A stretch of 64,000 nucleotides of DNA. Source: Anaerolineales bacterium. Its GTDB lineage: Bacteria; Chloroflexota; Anaerolineae; 4572-78; J111. The DNA lies in assembly GCA_015075185.1 (NCBI GenBank), contig JABTUW010000002.1, forward strand, positions 1,736,001 through 1,800,000, read 5' to 3'. Both the position numbers and the translations under genes were made by a program. This document shows, piece after piece, positions 15,740 through 25,500 of this stretch (the stretch's first letter is position 1; each line of letters starts with the position of its first letter). A model generated the notes under the pieces. It saw only the letters and a list, made by a program, of their open reading frames with translations. It was not told the origin of the DNA and ran no database searches.

Positions 15740-18247
15740 ATGAAACTGACCGGTCGGGTTTTTGCCCTCTTCGGCCTCCTTGTTTACTTCACCTTTTTTG
15801 GCGGTACGTTTTACAGCCAGCTTAATTTTTTTCTGCGTCTCACCCATCAAGTCATCGTCACTCTGCTCTTGGGACTGTGGCTTTTTAACAAGCTCAGGCA
15901 GGGTGAAGGTTTGCCCTGCACTTACCTTGATGGAGCCATCGCTTTTTACCTGGTTGCCACTTTTTTAAGCGGCGTGTTTGGCCAGTCGCCTCGCTTTAGC
16001 CTGGAAGTGTTATGGCTGACTTTGACCCATACGCTGGCTTTTTATCTGGTGGTTGACCTGATACGCCGGGGTTGGACAGCCCGGCTGGCCTGGGCTTTCT
16101 TTATGACCTCGGCGGTGGTGTGTGTGGTTGGTCTGACCGAGTTTCTGGGTTGGTACTTTGGCGCGGCCCTGTTTCCTGGATTTGCCCAGGGTTGGCCGGA
16201 AATTGGCGGTTGGCGGCAACCTATCCCGCCCGCTATTTACCGCCTGGCGATTACCCTTAATGGTTCAACCCCGCTCTCGGCCTACCTGGCCCTGCTCATA
16301 CCCGTGGCCATTGCCCTGATTTTGGCCCTGCCCCCCCGCAACCAAAATCGGCAGGCTTTGTGGCTCTGGCTGGTCTTGGCCTTGATCGTGCAAATATTGA
16401 CCTTCTCGCGGGCGGGCGTCCTGGCCCTGGCGGTCTCTCTAAGTTTGACGGCGCTCGCTTGGTCAAAAATCACCGGTCACAATTGGTTCTCGCTGCTGGT
16501 CTATTGGCGGAAATTAAGACCGCTCTCCCGGGCGCTGATCCTGGTTAGCGGGATAGCGCTGGTTGCGGCGGCTCTTTTTTGGCTGCAGAGTAGTTTTGCC
16601 AATCGAGTCAGCAGCACCCACTTTCGATTTGTGCTGTGGGAAACAGCCCTGACCATTTTTCAACAAAACTTTTTGACCGGCACCGGTCCAGGCAATTTTG
16701 GCCGGGCGCTGCTGCGCCTCAATCAGGCTGACCTGCCCCGGCTGCAAATTGCCTCGGCTCACAATGTTTATCTGAATACTGCCGCCGAGGTGGGGCTGAT
16801 TGGGCTGCTTGCGGGGGGATATTTGTTATTGAGAGTGGGTTGGGCTTGGTGGAAACGCTGGCAGCAGTTGGCCGCTACGCCGCCGGGCGAGCGCATCAGA
16901 TTGGCCGCCTGCGGGGCCGCCCTGGCCGGTCTGGCGGCGCAAACCCTGGTAGATACCTATAGCGCCACTTCGATTATACTCCTTATCGCTGCTCTGACCG
17001 CTTATATTGTTTATGATCTGGAACCCACACCGTCGCCGTCAAGGCAACGCTACGCTGCCTACTTGGCCATGGCGCTCCTGGGCGTCTATGCCCTTGGCTT
17101 TGCCTGGCTGGCCCGGAGCGATCTGTATTTTCAGAGGAGCTTTAGTCAGGAGAGGCAGGGTAAGCTAACAGAGGCAGTCAGCCAGGCTGAACAGGCTCGC
17201 CAGCTTGACCCCAGCCTGGCGCTGCATACTTTTCGTTTAGCTTTGCTGGAGGCCAGGTTAGCCCAGCAAACCCAGGCAGCAGAACCGCTGCAAGCGGCGA
17301 TTGCGCATTATCAGGCCGGTTTAAGCCATGAGCCAATTTTGGGCTTAAATTCGGCTAACTTGGCGGGCTTGCTGTGGCAGCAAGGCCGGCAGACTGAAGC
17401 GATTGCGACAATGCAGCGTACGCTCACTGCCGAACAAGACCCGCTCTATTGGGTCAATCTGGGCTACTTTTACGAGCAGGTAGGGGATTGGGCGGAGGCT
17501 GGTTCCGCTTACGGCCAGGCTCTGGCCCTCGCCCCGGATTTGGCCGGCTCGGATTTCTGGCAGGCAACGCCGGAGCGGGCGGAGAAATGGCCTGTCTTTG
17601 TTGAGGAAGCTGTCAAACACAGTTCAAGTGATGAACAATGGTTGCGAATCAACCTGGCCCTGGCCCGGCAAGATTACGCTGTTGTGGAGACATTGGTTGG
17701 GCCGGTATCCGCCTCAATGGATAACTACCTCCGCGCCGCCCTGGCCGAGGTCTACCTGAGCCGCGCTCAAGCAGAACGGGCAAACAGCCTGCTGGAATCG
17801 GCTGGCTTGACCAGTGCCGAAGATTATCTGCGGCAGGGTCGCATCAAGCTGCAACTGAGCGACGAGGCTGCCGCCGAAAAACTGCTCAAAACGGCTGTTT
17901 TTTTAGGCAACAGCCGGGCTTATTTCTACCTCGGCCAGCTCTACGAGCGTCGAGGGAATATTCGCGCCGCCGAAGCAGCTTACAACCGGGGCTTCTTGCC
18001 CCATTTCACGGCGGAAAACATCGAAGTAACGATCTACGGCCGTTCCGGAGCAAATGATCTTGTCCCGCAACTCCTGCGGGTCGGGGTCAGCCCGGCGAAA
18101 GCTGCGCCCTGGCTGGAATTGGCCCGTCTCTACGAGACGCAGCAGCGGTTTGAAGAGGCCAAACGAATCTATGAATTCTTGCTGTTAGAGGATCCTTTTT
18201 TGACTATCAGCCAAGAACGGTTAGCCCTGCTCGAAGCAAAGCAGTAG
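15740..18247 (+). CDS. O-antigen ligase/polymerase-like membrane protein with TPR tail (Wzy-TPR 1)
   Basis: An 835-residue polytopic membrane protein. About 12 hydrophobic segments cover residues 1-455, including the Wzy_C signature region (ILTFSRAGVLALAVSLS, then TGTGPGNFGRAL...SAHNVYLNTAAEVGLIGLL). A TPR-rich soluble domain covers about 465-830. The Wzy/WaaL superfamily polymerises glycan repeat units or transfers lipid-linked glycans at the outer face of the membrane. The substrate here is unknown, and protein glycosylation is also possible. It shares fold order and many motifs with the 883-residue protein at 22426 and is clearly a paralogue. GTG 15725 is an alternative start; neither has a good ribosome-binding site. 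Confidence 0.82.
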   Translation: MKLTGRVFALFGLLVYFTFFGGTFYSQLNFFLRLTHQVIVTLLLGLWLFNKLRQGEGLPCTYLDGAIAFYLVATFLSGVFGQSPRFSLEVLWLTLTHTLAFYLVVDLIRRGWTARLAWAFFMTSAVVCVVGLTEFLGWYFGAALFPGFAQGWPEIGGWRQPIPPAIYRLAITLNGSTPLSAYLALLIPVAIALILALPPRNQNRQALWLWLVLALIVQILTFSRAGVLALAVSLSLTALAWSKITGHNWFSLLVYWRKLRPLSRALILVSGIALVAAALFWLQSSFANRVSSTHFRFVLWETALTIFQQNFLTGTGPGNFGRALLRLNQADLPRLQIASAHNVYLNTAAEVGLIGLLAGGYLLLRVGWAWWKRWQQLAATPPGERIRLAACGAALAGLAAQTLVDTYSATSIILLIAALTAYIVYDLEPTPSPSRQRYAAYLAMALLGVYALGFAWLARSDLYFQRSFSQERQGKLTEAVSQAEQARQLDPSLALHTFRLALLEARLAQQTQAAEPLQAAIAHYQAGLSHEPILGLNSANLAGLLWQQGRQTEAIATMQRTLTAEQDPLYWVNLGYFYEQVGDWAEAGSAYGQALALAPDLAGSDFWQATPERAEKWPVFVEEAVKHSSSDEQWLRINLALARQDYAVVETLVGPVSASMDNYLRAALAEVYLSRAQAERANSLLESAGLTSAEDYLRQGRIKLQLSDEAAAEKLLKTAVFLGNSRAYFYLGQLYERRGNIRAAEAAYNRGFLPHFTAENIEVTIYGRSGANDLVPQLLRVGVSPAKAAPWLELARLYETQQRFEEAKRIYEFLLLEDPFLTISQERLALLEAKQ

Positions 18248-18275
18248 GCCACCATTTCCCAATTTTTGCCACCCG

Positions 18276-18980
18276 TTACTTTACCTCAAAGATTTGGATA
18301 TCCCCATGGTTATAAACTTCTTCCAAATAAGCCGCTTGGCCGGGCGCAAACTCTCCGGCAGCTTTTTCATTAGGCCCGTAGTAGACGTACCGGACATTAA
18401 ACTTCTTTAGTAAATCACGCCGCCACCCGTCCGGGATCTCACGGCTGAAGAATTGTTTAGCCTGTTGTCGTTTCTCCTCAGAATTGACCGTTTCCGGCCC
18501 GTGCCCCACAAACGCGCGGACATTAGCATAGGCCGGCAGCACATTACCGGTTTCATAAACGGCCAGGATCACTTCGCCCGCGGCGACCCCATCCAGCCAC
18601 TGCATCGCGGCGAGCTGGCTGGCCGGGTGAAAGATGGGCGGCTGCCGGAACGACACTGAAACTAGCCCGCCCAGAAGCAGGAAAACGTTCGTCAAACTAA
18701 AAAAGAGGATGATTACGGCTCGGGCTAGAGTCTGTCGATTTGGCCGGATATATTTTTGAGTGAGCCGAAACACCCCGTAAGTCGCCAGGATGACCAGGGG
18801 AACCTGGACACCTACGACCAACCGACGCTGCAAGTTAAAGGGCAGGTAAACCAGAACGGGAAAAACCAGGCACCAAATTACCAAGAAAAGGGTTTTGTAA
18901 GTAGCCGGGTCGTTTGGGTCAACTGTTTTTGGCCGGAAATGGGCCAGGAGAGTTTTGCTGCCGGGCAGAGCCAGGATCAT
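18276..18980 (-). pseudogene. C-terminal part of a frameshifted GT-C-like membrane protein
   Basis: This 234-codon frame continues the protein begun at 19891. It holds about four membrane segments (VIWCLVFPVLVYLPFNLQRR, then VVGVQVPLVILATYGVF) and a C-terminal extracytoplasmic tail (YANVRAFVGHGPETV, YVYYGPNEKAAG, NHGDIQIFEVK). The open frame extends back to about 19070 as FNPILRIWNQQNLIL, exactly where the intact paralogue (25501-27084) has STTNPILAGWSAQNIT. The two halves are therefore one gene broken by loss of a single base in the A4 run at 19071-19074 (T4 on the coding strand). It may be an assembly error. Function is discussed under the paralogue. Confidence 0.8.
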
Positions 18981-19027
18981 GAGCAGGCCGTAAGCCAGCA
19001 GGTAATGCCAGGGTTCGGGGGAGAGGA

Positions 19028-19891
19028 TCAGATTTTGTTGATTCCAGATACGCAGGATAGGGTTGAACGTAAAATATAAGCATCGTAAACCAGGACAGGC
19101 AGAGAAAAAATTGTGGCGACGGCCAGTTTGAGCAGTAAAGTGCCTGTTTTTTGAATGGACCTGGTAGTAAGGGTCAATGCCAGCCAGGTCAAGCCCAAAA
19201 CGACGACAAATACACCCAGGTAGAAGGCCGCAATCAAGGCCACCAAAAATAGGGCGCAGCCGGCCCAGAGAACCGGCTGCCAGTCGCCGGTCTGCCAGCT
19301 ATGCAGGATTAAGAGAATGGCCCCCAAGAGGAGACTCTCGGCTAGAGCCAGGTGCGGTAAATGGAATAGAACCAGAAAAATAAAGGCTTCGGGAACGTAG
19401 ATGTCCAGTGGCAAGCCCAGCCGGGACGCCAGTTGCAGGCTAATTACCAGCCAGCCCAGCCCGCCGCCTGTAGCTGCCACCAGGAAAGCGAAGCGACGCC
19501 GGGGAAGATCGCTGACAAAGTAGGCAATGAAACAGTACAGGGTGAGCAGCAGCGTCAGGCCAAAAACAATTCGGGCCAGGTGGTAAACTAGGGGGAAGGA
19601 GATATGAGTGAATTGGGCCAGCTTGCCCAAAAACAAGTGGAATGTAAATAGATAGGCGCTCTGATGAGGTTCAGGCGTGTAGGCGAGATGGAACAACCAG
19701 CCGTCCTCGGCCCCCATGCGCATTTTGGCCAGGTAGGAGTTGGCGTCTTCCACACCTAAAAAAAAACCGCTGAACTGCATCTGCGGCGTTGACAACCACC
19801 AGCCGTAGAAATAGGGAATCGAGGTAATCAGCATAATCGTGCTGGCCCAGCCCACGAGCCAGCGCCATTCTCTGGAGGATATAGTGATCAT
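19028..19891 (-). pseudogene. N-terminal part of a frameshifted GT-C-like membrane protein
   Basis: This 287-codon frame matches residues 1-260 of the intact paralogue at 25501-27084 throughout: SREWRWLVGW, then EDANSYLAKMRMGAEDGWLFHLAYTPEPH (paralogue DGNSYLAKIRQGMEGSWLFHLTYTPEPH), GGGLGWL, and PVLVYDAYI. About eight membrane helices are present. The frame ends 15 codons after the shift at 19071, in non-homologous sequence. Its ATG overlaps the stop of the YfhO-like gene (ATGA), so the two are co-translated. Restoring one base would give a protein of about 538 residues, close to the paralogue's 527. Confidence 0.82.
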
Positions 19892-22350
19892 TGTTCTCGT
19901 CTCAGGTATGGGAATGCCGATTTAAAGCGCCCGGCCTGCCGGAATACCAAGATAAGCCCTGCCACGAGCAGGGCGGCGGTCAGGCCAGAAATACGCTGCC
20001 CCCACAGCACGCTCCTGGGCTGGTAGTTCAAGATGATATGATAAGCGCCTGGCTGGCTTAAATACAGGCCGCGTAACAAACCGTTGACCTTTTCGACCGG
20101 TTGAGTCATCCCATTCACTGTCGCCTGCCAGCCGGGATACCAGATTTCGCTCAAAACCAGCCAGCCGGGCGTGGTAATGTCTGTTTCAATTTCTATTCGG
20201 TCGCTGGAGTAACTCGTAATGTCAGCGGTTGACCATTGACTGCTTGTGTCAATTAGGGTACTGCTTACGGGTTGTTGACTATTTATCGCGCTCCCGACAA
20301 TAACTACATCCCTCAAATCTGACTGCGCTGTAAGCTGGCCCAACCAATCCCCCTCGGCCGGAACAGCCTCATGTGCCACCCAGGCGCGGGGGAGGGCTAA
20401 TTCATTGCGGTAGATAAAGCTCTGGTCCACCTTTGTCTCCAAAGTCAAACCCGGCCAATCCATTGGGAAGGCGGAAACCAGATAGGCGACGTTCAGTAAA
20501 CCAAGCAGCTTTAAATCGGGCTTGACATCTTTTAGGGACGTTTCCAGGGGACCAGGGCCAAATTTGGGGATAGTGACGCTGAAACCGGCATCGTGATACC
20601 CTCCGGCGCGAGCCATAAATTGGTCATAAACAGCCAGGTGCACCGGCTCCACCCCGTCGGCCAGAGAGAGGTTGGCCGCAGCAGCGGTTTGCAGCGGTAA
20701 ATTGTAACTGGGCGAATAGACGCGAAAGTAGCCCGGTTTTTGAGCCAGGTATTCGGCTGGCCCGCGCCCCGGCGACAGCGCCTCATCGAGGGGCACAAAG
20801 CGCAGCATAGAGGCGTCGAACCAGGCTAAATCGAAGAAAAGGAGGAGGCCCAGGAGGGTTAAGGTCAACGTTGGGGCTACATAACGCTGCGCTCGAAGCA
20901 GGATCAGGATCAAGCCGGATGGGATAAAAATCGCCAGGGCCAACGCCGAGCGGAAAATGGGTCCTGTCTGGCCAAAACCAAAGGCCAGGCCGAGGCCGAC
21001 CAGCAGCGCCAGCGGAGCCAGCGCCACGGTCAGACGGGTTAGCCATTTTTTGGCTGAGGGAGACCACTGCCGCCGAGCCAGGCGGTCAGCGCCGAAGCCG
21101 ACCAGCACCGTCAGCGCCAGCGCCCCCACAAAAAAAATACGGGCGGGTGTTCGCACCCAGCGGAAGCCGGGCATGAGATAGTAAAACAGGCTGTGGAGAG
21201 GATTGTTGGGTCCAAGGGCAAACAGAACGGCGAAGAGAAAGAGCAGGCCGTAGAACCAGGTCCAGCGATTTTTGCGAGTCAGCCCAAAGGGGGCTAACAG
21301 CAGCGAAACCAAGCCCACATAGATGATATACTCGTGTCCGGCCTGTGACGACGGCAGCAACAGGCCAACCAATAATTGGACCGGCGATAAAGCAAAAGCA
21401 GTGGCCTCGCTCAAACTAAGCGAGCGATTGCTAAATTGGGCTAGCTCCAGCAGGGGTAACACCTGGGCCGCACCGAGCAGGCCAGCCAGCAGAAAGATAA
21501 GCAGTAACCAGACCAACCAGGTGACGATTTCACGCAGGAAACGTGATGCGTAATGTGTAATGCGTAATGGCAGAGAACTTATTAAATCTTGTCCTGTTGT
21601 CCTACTGACCGGCTGACTGGCGATATGCCAGATTACCATAGCCGCTATCAGATAGACGCTGTAAATAACTGTTAGGGTGTGCGTGGCTATTTGCATCGCC
21701 AGTGAAACGGCAACGAGTATCGCCCATCCCAAGCCAGGCAGCAATAGATCACAAAAGCTGTGCAAACTTCTCCCCCGCTCCTCTGCTCCTCTGCTCTTCG
21801 TCTCCTCGTCTCCTCGTCTCCTCGCCTCTAACAGCATGTGCATCCCCACCACCGTCCACGGCATCCAGGCGATGGCCCCCACCAGGCTGACGTGTCCCCC
21901 GGCAGCGTGGGCCAGCCATTTTCCGTTAAGGGCAAAGGTCAACCCGCCGAGCAGGGCCGCTGTTGGAGATAGCTTAAATCTTTCGCATAATAATAAATAT
22001 ATTCCCAAACCACCTAATAAGAAGTGGAAAATAAACAGCCCATTGAACACAGGCTCAAGCGGCAGGAAGAGGAAAAGCCAGGCCGGAGGGTAGGCAAGCA
22101 TGGCGAGTTGGTTCGCAGCCAAGGGCATGCCGCTGAGGATGAGCGGCGTCCAGTAGGGCAGACTAGCGCCCTCCTGCCAGCTTTGGGCCATCAGGTGCGC
22201 CTTGGGCCAGTGAATGACCATGACGTCGGAGAAGGGGCTAAAGGTAGGGAACAGAATAAGGAAGGGATTGAGCAAAGCCGGCCAAAAGAGGCTGAGCACA
22301 GCGGGAATGAGGAGAAGGGCAGGTCGGTGGAGTTTGAATTTAAGTCGCAT
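19888..22350 (-). CDS. YfhO-like polytopic membrane protein
   Basis: An 820-residue protein with about 12-14 membrane helices and a large C-terminal extracytoplasmic domain (about residues 520-780), resembling the YfhO family of GT-C-type proteins implicated in glycosylation of envelope polymers. Landmarks include FSPFSDVMVIHWPKAHLMAQ with PYWTPLILSGMPLAAN (first loop), GFRWVRTPARIFF, FRVYSPSYNLPLQ and EIWYPGWQATVNG, which ends the YfhO C-terminal domain in many members. Two inserts, GDEETKSRGAEERGRS and LPLRITHYASRF, are translations of repeats at 21769 and 21538 and lie in loops. An extended -10 promoter at 22390 precedes it. The glycan partner is unknown; the linked Wzy-TPR genes suggest the same pathway. 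Confidence 0.8.
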   Translation of the reverse strand: MRLKFKLHRPALLLIPAVLSLFWPALLNPFLILFPTFSPFSDVMVIHWPKAHLMAQSWQEGASLPYWTPLILSGMPLAANQLAMLAYPPAWLFLFLPLEPVFNGLFIFHFLLGGLGIYLLLCERFKLSPTAALLGGLTFALNGKWLAHAAGGHVSLVGAIAWMPWTVVGMHMLLEARRRGDEETKSRGAEERGRSLHSFCDLLLPGLGWAILVAVSLAMQIATHTLTVIYSVYLIAAMVIWHIASQPVSRTTGQDLISSLPLRITHYASRFLREIVTWLVWLLLIFLLAGLLGAAQVLPLLELAQFSNRSLSLSEATAFALSPVQLLVGLLLPSSQAGHEYIIYVGLVSLLLAPFGLTRKNRWTWFYGLLFLFAVLFALGPNNPLHSLFYYLMPGFRWVRTPARIFFVGALALTVLVGFGADRLARRQWSPSAKKWLTRLTVALAPLALLVGLGLAFGFGQTGPIFRSALALAIFIPSGLILILLRAQRYVAPTLTLTLLGLLLFFDLAWFDASMLRFVPLDEALSPGRGPAEYLAQKPGYFRVYSPSYNLPLQTAAAANLSLADGVEPVHLAVYDQFMARAGGYHDAGFSVTIPKFGPGPLETSLKDVKPDLKLLGLLNVAYLVSAFPMDWPGLTLETKVDQSFIYRNELALPRAWVAHEAVPAEGDWLGQLTAQSDLRDVVIVGSAINSQQPVSSTLIDTSSQWSTADITSYSSDRIEIETDITTPGWLVLSEIWYPGWQATVNGMTQPVEKVNGLLRGLYLSQPGAYHIILNYQPRSVLWGQRISGLTAALLVAGLILVFRQAGRFKSAFPYLRREQ
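21538..21575. repeat. TAATGCGTAATG-type repeat inside the YfhO-like gene
   Basis: Tandem GCGTAATG / GTGTAATG units. On the coding strand they give LPLRITHYASRF, a translation often produced by this repeat class. Confidence 0.6.
21769..21829. repeat. CTCCTCTGCTCCTCTG / CGTCTCCT tandem repeat inside the YfhO-like gene
   Basis: About 60 nt of CTCCTCTG and CTCCTCGT units. On the minus strand they encode ARRRGDEETKSRGAEERGR in frame. It shares GCAGAGGAGCGGGGG with the insert in bchD at 63778. Confidence 0.7.
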
Positions 22351-22389
22351 ATTACAGCAAGGTAACAGTTAAGAGGCGAATGTAGCTCA

Positions 22390-22398
22390 ATTATACCA
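22390..22398 (-). promoter_or_regulatory. Extended -10 promoter for the YfhO-like operon
   Basis: On the minus strand it reads TGGTATAAT (hexamer at 22390-22395), with no convincing -35. It lies in the only spacer (75 nt) between the two minus-strand glycan gene groups. Confidence 0.45.
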
Positions 22399-22425
22399 TA
22401 TCTTGTTCTTTACAAGCACTGGCGA

Positions 22426-25077
22426 CTAATTTTTTAAGTAGGAATCATAGGTTGACAGAGCCTGCTGAGCTTCTGCCGCCAGATCAGCTTGCCCGCTCTC
22501 TTGATAAAGTTGTGCCAGGAGATGAAAAGGCTGCCCCTGTAACGGAGGAGAAGCGATAATCAGGAGCGAGTTGTAAAGGGAGAAATTGGTTGAATAACCA
22601 TAGATAAATTTGCTGTCGCTGGTAATGGGGGGGGCATAGGGTAGAGCGATTTTTTGCAGATGGGCAATGGCCCTGGCTGTATCCCCCTGCCTGAGGGCAA
22701 TTTGCGCTAAGCCAAAACGAGCTTGCGGATCATCAGGTTTAATAAAGATAGCCTTCTTAAATTGAGTTTCAGCCAAAGCTAAATCACCCTGGGCCAGAGC
22801 AATTTGGCCCAAAAGCTGATAATCCCCAATCTGGGCGGCTAAAGCTTGGCTTTCCTGGTATTTACCCTGACTGAGCCAGTTTTCTGCTTGCAGCCTCAGC
22901 GCATCAGGCGAGTCAGGAAAGGCAGCAATGAAGCGTTCAATTGACTTCGCTGCGTTTTCAAGCTTATTTTGAGCCAATTCAATTTCAATAGCCACCAAAT
23001 ATTCCTGCTGAGGGTCAGCCAAATGCTGGCGGGCGGGGTCAATCATTTGGGAAAAGTTTTCCTTCCGAAAGGGCGAGTCCTGCCAAAAGGCTGAACCGAC
23101 CAGGGAGGGGTTGCGCGCTAGCAGCGAACCATACGCCGCCAGGGCAGCGCTGGCATTTCCCTGTAGCTCATAATAACAACCCGAATTGAGCAGATAGATT
23201 TCAAGGTTGGGATTACCTGTGTCAGTCAAATTGATTGCCTGGGCCAGCGCAGCCTGGGCCTCGTCAGGCTGGTGGTTGAGCCAATACAGCGCGGCCAAAT
23301 TGGCCCAGTAAAGCGGATGTCCCTTAATGGACTGCAAGCCTTGTTGGTACAGATCAACAGCATTCTCCAAACGTTGTTTCTCTGGCTCAGGGATGTGCAG
23401 AGGAGGATTGGTACAAGGGGTGACGTCTAAAGTTTCAATAACATGCTGACCCAGATAATGGGCTTGGGCAACGGGATACATAGGCAGTCCGGGGTCGGAG
23501 CGCTGCAATTGGCTTATTTCCTGAGCGACCTGCAACGTTTGGCCGGGCTTTATTGCTGCGGTTAACTGGGCAAAACGGTTGGCGACAGCATTGGTATAGA
23601 TTAAAGCTGCTCCAAAAACTAGGAGCCAAAACAAGTAAATCCCTGGCAGCCAGGTGCGTAAACGGGTATAGAAATTTAATTTTGACCTCGGTTTTTCCTC
23701 AACCCGCTCTGACAGGGGAATATCTTCGACTTCAACAGCTTGAGGGGGTTGATAAAACAGGTAGGCAGCCATCGCCGCGATGGGAATGATAAATGCCGGC
23801 CACCACAACTGCTCGATTGCTGCCGAGGTAAAATATCCGATCAACGTCGCCGCCACGCCGATGACCCGCCAGCGTTGGCTCGTGTCCCCGGAACCCATGA
23901 GGCGTTGATAGGCCGCTTTTGTAGCGGCAAGGAAAATCAAAGCAGCCATACCTAACCCGGCCAGGCCCACTTCGGCTAACATTTGAAAATAAAAACTATG
24001 GGTACTTAAACTGAGAAGAAAAAAGGAATTGGGCGGAATGTAATCTCGATAGAACGGACCAAACAGGCCAGGCCCAATCCCCAGGAGAGGGTGCTCCAGC
24101 CACATTCGCACAGCGGCTTGGATGAGTGATAATCTAATTTGGTTGCTGCCCTCGCGATTTTTAAACACTTCTTCAATGAAATGTGTTTGGTTCAAAAACG
24201 GGATTATTAGAAACGAGGCGACAATCACACCCATGAAAAGGCCGGTCCATTTTTTCGTCCATACTTTGGGGCTCCATTCAAACAGGAAGGTAGAGATAGA
24301 TCGCGCCTGCAGACCCGATTGGAGACGAGCCTGTAAAGGCTTAAACAAGCTTAAAGCTCCCAGGCTCAGCAAACCAACGGCCAACGTAACCCATCCAGTT
24401 CTCGAAAAAGTAAGTAGCAAAATAATCAGTGACAGAAAGATAAAACCGGCAAAACCCAGGCGAACAGAAAATTTACGAGTGCTAAGAGCCAGGCCCAAAG
24501 CCAGTGGAATAAAAAGCGCCACGTAAGCTGAAAATGGCGGAGCAACCGGCACTGTCAGCAGAGCCAAACCCAGCCGGCGAGGATTGGGAGGTAAGGTCCA
24601 TCCGGCAACTTCGGGCCAGCTAATTTCAAAACCCAGCAGCGGAAACAGTCCCAAGTACCAGGCCAAAAATTCCAACGCCGCTAACTCCAAGACAATGGCG
24701 ACCACCAAAAAAATAGCTTGCCACAGCGCCTTTTCCCGGCCGGCCCGGAATTGATCGAGCATGAGGTAAAAGGTCAAAATGCTCAACAAGAGCAGCCATA
24801 AGCTGTAGAAAGTTAAGCGGGGGCTGGGAGACAAAAACGCTGAAACGAGATACAAAACAATAATCAGGAGCAGCAGAGAGTCGAGGGGAGTGTAAATCAG
24901 GGGCTGTCGCCGCCAAACTTTCACCCCCAGCCAGGGGGCAAAAATGAGCAAAACCAGGTAGATGCTAAACGTTCTAGCGCTGGGGATAAAGCCGGGTTGG
25001 TCGAACAGGGTGAAGTATAGAATAGGAATAAAGAAGAACAGGGTCCAGGGAAGGCGTTTGGTGGATGGGGCAAACAT
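22426..25077 (-). CDS. O-antigen ligase/polymerase-like membrane protein with TPR tail (Wzy-TPR 2)
   Basis: An 883-residue paralogue of the protein at 15740. The first 500 residues are strongly hydrophobic with about 12 helices and the Wzy_C landmarks LLTFSRTGWVTLAVG and GIGPGLFGPFYRDYIPPN...STHSFYFQMLAEVGLAGLG. The remainder is a TPR array (DLYQQGLQSIKGHPLYWANLAALYW, QARFGLAQIALRQGDTARA). It is probably an outer-face glycan polymerase or ligase; the TPR part may dock partner proteins. It begins 21 nt after the EamA-type gene stops, so it is the third gene of the operon started at 27084. No repeats or shifts were noted. Confidence 0.82.
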   Translation of the reverse strand: MFAPSTKRLPWTLFFFIPILYFTLFDQPGFIPSARTFSIYLVLLIFAPWLGVKVWRRQPLIYTPLDSLLLLIIVLYLVSAFLSPSPRLTFYSLWLLLLSILTFYLMLDQFRAGREKALWQAIFLVVAIVLELAALEFLAWYLGLFPLLGFEISWPEVAGWTLPPNPRRLGLALLTVPVAPPFSAYVALFIPLALGLALSTRKFSVRLGFAGFIFLSLIILLLTFSRTGWVTLAVGLLSLGALSLFKPLQARLQSGLQARSISTFLFEWSPKVWTKKWTGLFMGVIVASFLIIPFLNQTHFIEEVFKNREGSNQIRLSLIQAAVRMWLEHPLLGIGPGLFGPFYRDYIPPNSFFLLSLSTHSFYFQMLAEVGLAGLGMAALIFLAATKAAYQRLMGSGDTSQRWRVIGVAATLIGYFTSAAIEQLWWPAFIIPIAAMAAYLFYQPPQAVEVEDIPLSERVEEKPRSKLNFYTRLRTWLPGIYLFWLLVFGAALIYTNAVANRFAQLTAAIKPGQTLQVAQEISQLQRSDPGLPMYPVAQAHYLGQHVIETLDVTPCTNPPLHIPEPEKQRLENAVDLYQQGLQSIKGHPLYWANLAALYWLNHQPDEAQAALAQAINLTDTGNPNLEIYLLNSGCYYELQGNASAALAAYGSLLARNPSLVGSAFWQDSPFRKENFSQMIDPARQHLADPQQEYLVAIEIELAQNKLENAAKSIERFIAAFPDSPDALRLQAENWLSQGKYQESQALAAQIGDYQLLGQIALAQGDLALAETQFKKAIFIKPDDPQARFGLAQIALRQGDTARAIAHLQKIALPYAPPITSDSKFIYGYSTNFSLYNSLLIIASPPLQGQPFHLLAQLYQESGQADLAAEAQQALSTYDSYLKN

Positions 25078-25097
25078 AGATTAGATTGCGCTTTCTG

Positions 25098-25499
25098 TCA
25101 CCTCAAAGTGCCGCTGCGAATCAAAAAGAAAACGCCGCTTAAAATCAAAGTCACCCCCAGGATGCGTTCCCAGCCAACGATTTCGCCAAAGAAAAAACGG
25201 CCAATGAGCAGGGTGAAAACATAGGTCAGGCCGACCATCGGAAAAGCCAGGCTAAAATCCAACTTGGATAAAACGTCCAGCCAGAGAATGGAACTTACCC
25301 CGTAGCAGATAAAGCCGACGATGACCCAGGGCGTCTGAAAGAGTTTGAGAAACCCGACTGGCCCGTCGGCCAGGCTGACTCCGCCAATGGCGTTGAGTCC
25401 GGCCTTCATCGAAGTTTGCCCTGCCGAAAGGAGTATAATGGCTACCAGTCCCAATAAAAAGGTTCCGAGCATCGAACGGCTGACCTCCACTTTTGGCAT
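25098..25499 (-). CDS. Small EamA/SMR-type four-helix transporter
   Basis: A 133-residue protein with four membrane helices (LGLVAIILLSAGQTSMKAG; WVIVGFICYGVSSILWL; AFPMVGLTYVFTLLIG; ILGVTLILSGVFFLIRSG). It resembles half-size drug/metabolite transporters such as the ArnE/ArnF-type undecaprenyl-phosphate-sugar flippase subunits. ATG 25499 is chosen because it lies 1 nt after the stop of the preceding gene; the longer frame to 25556 would overlap that gene by 56 nt. In this setting it may flip a lipid-linked sugar for the adjacent glycan machinery. That is inference from context. Confidence 0.72.
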   Translation of the reverse strand: MPKVEVSRSMLGTFLLGLVAIILLSAGQTSMKAGLNAIGGVSLADGPVGFLKLFQTPWVIVGFICYGVSSILWLDVLSKLDFSLAFPMVGLTYVFTLLIGRFFFGEIVGWERILGVTLILSGVFFLIRSGTLR

Positions 25500-25500
25500 T

